Source: Nitrospirota bacterium (GTDB lineage: Bacteria; Nitrospirota; Nitrospiria; SBBL01; Manganitrophaceae). From it: a DNA stretch of 6,049 bases. Positions 4,523 to 6,049 of the stretch are shown piece after piece. The stretch is from contig JAHFEM010000135.1 of assembly GCA_023248505.1 (NCBI GenBank), forward strand, positions 1 to 6,049, given 5' to 3'. The first letter of the stretch is position 1, and each line of letters starts with the position of its first letter. Position numbers and translations under genes: made by a program. The notes under the pieces were generated by a model. That model was not told where the DNA came from. It searched no databases and saw only the letters and a program-made list of their open reading frames with translations.

Positions 4523-6049
4523 CTACCCCTTCGTTTCTGCCAAGATCGACTTGGCCTCCTCCAAACCTGGAAATGATTTCCCAGATTGAACCGCTCGGGT
4601 CAGAACCTCTTTCGCCTTCACGGCCTCTCCCGCCTTATAATAAGCGACCCCAAGATGATACTGAAAGACCGGATGATTCGGCGCCTTATCGACCACCTGC
4701 CGGAGCAGGCGAACGGCCTCCTTCGATTGCCCCGTTTTGGCATAGATCCATCCGCGTGTGTCAAGCAGATCATTGCTCGATGCATACGTTTCGAAGTTCC
4801 GGCTCAAGGCCAAGGCGCGGTCGAGACTTTTTGGATCTCCTTTTTTATCGGCTAAAAGGATCGCCAGGTTATTGGCCGCCACGACCGATTTCGGTTGATC
4901 CTTCAAAACCGATTCATAATATCGAACAGCCCGATCGACCTCGCCGGTCTCATTCAAAATAGAAGCAAGAAGAAGCCTCAGTTCGGTCGACTTCGGATTC
5001 GCCTTCTGTCCGGTCTCTAAAAGCGATATCGCTCCAGAAAAATTTTTCTGAGCGCGCATAAGACTCGCTCGGTTGAGCCACGGGGCCACCCAATCCGGTT
5101 TGATTCGGTTGGCGGTCTCGAAAGCCGCTTCGGCTTCTTCGAACTGACCTTTCGTTAAAAGGACCTCTCCCACCATACCATGGGCAAAAGGATGTTCCGG
5201 TTGGGAGGCGATCACCTTTTGAAGACGCCGTAACGCCCCGTCCGATTTTCCCTGACTCAATTCAATCCGAACCAAAGACAAGAGAGAATCGAGTGAATCG
5301 GGCTGGGATGCCGCCGCGCGTTCAAACGCAGCAATCGCCAGATTCCAATTCTTCTTCGCTTGATGAAGGTTCCCCTCCGCCATTCCGATGATGTATGGGT
5401 CTGCTGTTACAGCCCGGAGCTTTGTCAGGGCCACCTCGGCCGCGGGCCAATCCTGATCTGCAAGTTGAGTACGGATCAACAACTGAAGCGTCTCTAAATC
5501 GCCAGGCGCTTTCGCGACGGCCGATTCAAGCCTCTGACGTGCCTCTTTCCGGCGTCCCTCCAGCTCATCCAGTTGAGCCAACATCCGGGCGGCGCTGATC
5601 TCTTGGGGATTTAAGAGAAGGGCCTTCTCCAAACTCTCGCGCGCCAGGGTCATCTCGCCCTGGGAGAAGTAGGCTTCACCTAATAGAACCTGCACATCCG
5701 CACGCTTAGGTTGATCTCTGAGAATGCTCCGAAATGCCTGTACCGCTTCTTTTCGCTCCTCTTGGACCAACGCGATTTTCCCCTGAAGGAGGAGCGCTTC
5801 CGAGGCGCTGGGGTTTTCCCGGAGCACTTCCTTCAAACGTTCTTCCGCGCTGCCTTTTTTCCCTTCGACCCAGTCGAGCGTCGCCAGCTTCACCCTTGCA
5901 TCCAAAGCCGCGGGATGTTTTCCCTCCTCATCGATGACCTCCAGGTAGATCTCCCGCGCTTTCATTTGTTGTCCCATATTTTCATAGAATTGCCCGAGAG
6001 CAAAGCGGATCTTCATCGATCGAGACAATAGCTTCTTCGCTTCAAGAAA
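4523..6049 (-). CDS. TPR-repeat protein, PrsT-like (5' end beyond window)
   Basis: The frame is open to the right edge (first residues FLEAKKLL), so the N terminus is missing. A TTG at 6026-6028 is in frame but is internal to the repeat array and unlikely to be the start. About 508 codons are visible, made of roughly 14 consecutive ~34-residue TPR units. Typical helix signatures include VLLGEAYFSQGEMTLARESL, GKIALVQEERKEAVQAF and GEVLLTKGQFEEAEAAF. The C terminus has hallmarks of the XrtA/PEP-CTERM TPR family PrsT: AANNLAILLADKKGDPKSLD, then LLDTRGWIYAKTGQSKEAV, YHLGVAYYKAGE, and SGKSFPGLEEAKSIL. PrsT proteins are usually ~900 residues and carry an N-terminal export signal, so perhaps 400 residues lie outside the window. 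It heads the visible operon and probably acts as a periplasmic or outer-membrane-associated scaffold for polymer export, as TPR proteins do in alginate (AlgK) and Pel/Bcs systems. That role is inferred. No membrane segment is visible in this part. Confidence 0.92.
   Translation of the reverse strand, partial: FLEAKKLLSRSMKIRFALGQFYENMGQQMKAREIYLEVIDEEGKHPAALDARVKLATLDWVEGKKGSAEERLKEVLRENPSASEALLLQGKIALVQEERKEAVQAFRSILRDQPKRADVQVLLGEAYFSQGEMTLARESLEKALLLNPQEISAARMLAQLDELEGRRKEARQRLESAVAKAPGDLETLQLLIRTQLADQDWPAAEVALTKLRAVTADPYIIGMAEGNLHQAKKNWNLAIAAFERAAASQPDSLDSLLSLVRIELSQGKSDGALRRLQKVIASQPEHPFAHGMVGEVLLTKGQFEEAEAAFETANRIKPDWVAPWLNRASLMRAQKNFSGAISLLETGQKANPKSTELRLLLASILNETGEVDRAVRYYESVLKDQPKSVVAANNLAILLADKKGDPKSLDRALALSRNFETYASSNDLLDTRGWIYAKTGQSKEAVRLLRQVVDKAPNHPVFQYHLGVAYYKAGEAVKAKEVLTRAVQSGKSFPGLEEAKSILAETKG
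4526..4531 (-). promoter_or_regulatory. Ribosome binding site of the OPX gene
   Basis: AAGGGG on the minus strand lies 4 nt before ATG 4521, inside the last codons of the TPR gene and adjoining its TAG (4523-4525). This implies translational coupling between the TPR and OPX genes. Confidence 0.65.

Overview
The window is one leftward (minus-strand) gene cluster for assembly and export of an extracellular or capsular polysaccharide in a Gram-negative (diderm) bacterium. The diderm assignment rests on an outer-membrane polysaccharide export (OPX) protein, a predicted outer-membrane beta-barrel, and a two-membrane Wzx/Wzy-type chain-length regulator. Base composition is moderately GC-rich. The gene set and order resemble the exosortase A (XrtA/PEP-CTERM)-associated polysaccharide loci found in Proteobacteria, Desulfobacterota, Nitrospirota and relatives. 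No exosortase gene is inside the window, so both the XrtA link and the phylum are inferences.

In transcription order (right to left): (1) 6049-4523, the C-terminal ~508 codons of a large TPR protein resembling PrsT; (2) 4521-3952, a short OPX protein with a signal peptide but no lipobox and no C-terminal membrane helix; (3) 3955-2720, a predicted outer-membrane beta-barrel; (4) 2673-934, a Wzz/GumC-type polysaccharide co-polymerase with three predicted membrane helices; (5) 923-147, a stand-alone CpsD/BY-kinase-like P-loop protein. Genes 1 and 2 are 1 bp apart, 2 and 3 overlap by 4 bp (GTGA), 3 and 4 are 46 bp apart, and 4 and 5 are 10 bp apart. They very probably form one operon with translational coupling. 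At the left edge (2-211) an open plus-strand frame may be the 3' end of a convergent gene.

Inferred teamwork: the co-polymerase and its cytoplasmic P-loop partner control polymerisation and chain length at the inner membrane. The OPX protein and the beta-barrel together carry the polymer through the periplasm and outer membrane. The TPR solenoid is probably an assembly or scaffold factor.

The most notable points are: (a) the P-loop protein has Asn in place of the Walker A catalytic Lys, Asn in place of the second Walker A' Asp, and no C-terminal tyrosine cluster, so it looks like a pseudokinase; (b) the OPX gene is fused by overlap to a beta-barrel gene, which fits a composite OPX/barrel translocon; (c) the co-polymerase periplasmic coiled coil carries two HPD-containing repeats; (d) an orphan strong Shine-Dalgarno and a seven-codon mini-ORF sit in the only sizeable gap of the operon. 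I saw no CRISPR array, tRNA, rRNA, insertion sequence or convincing terminator.
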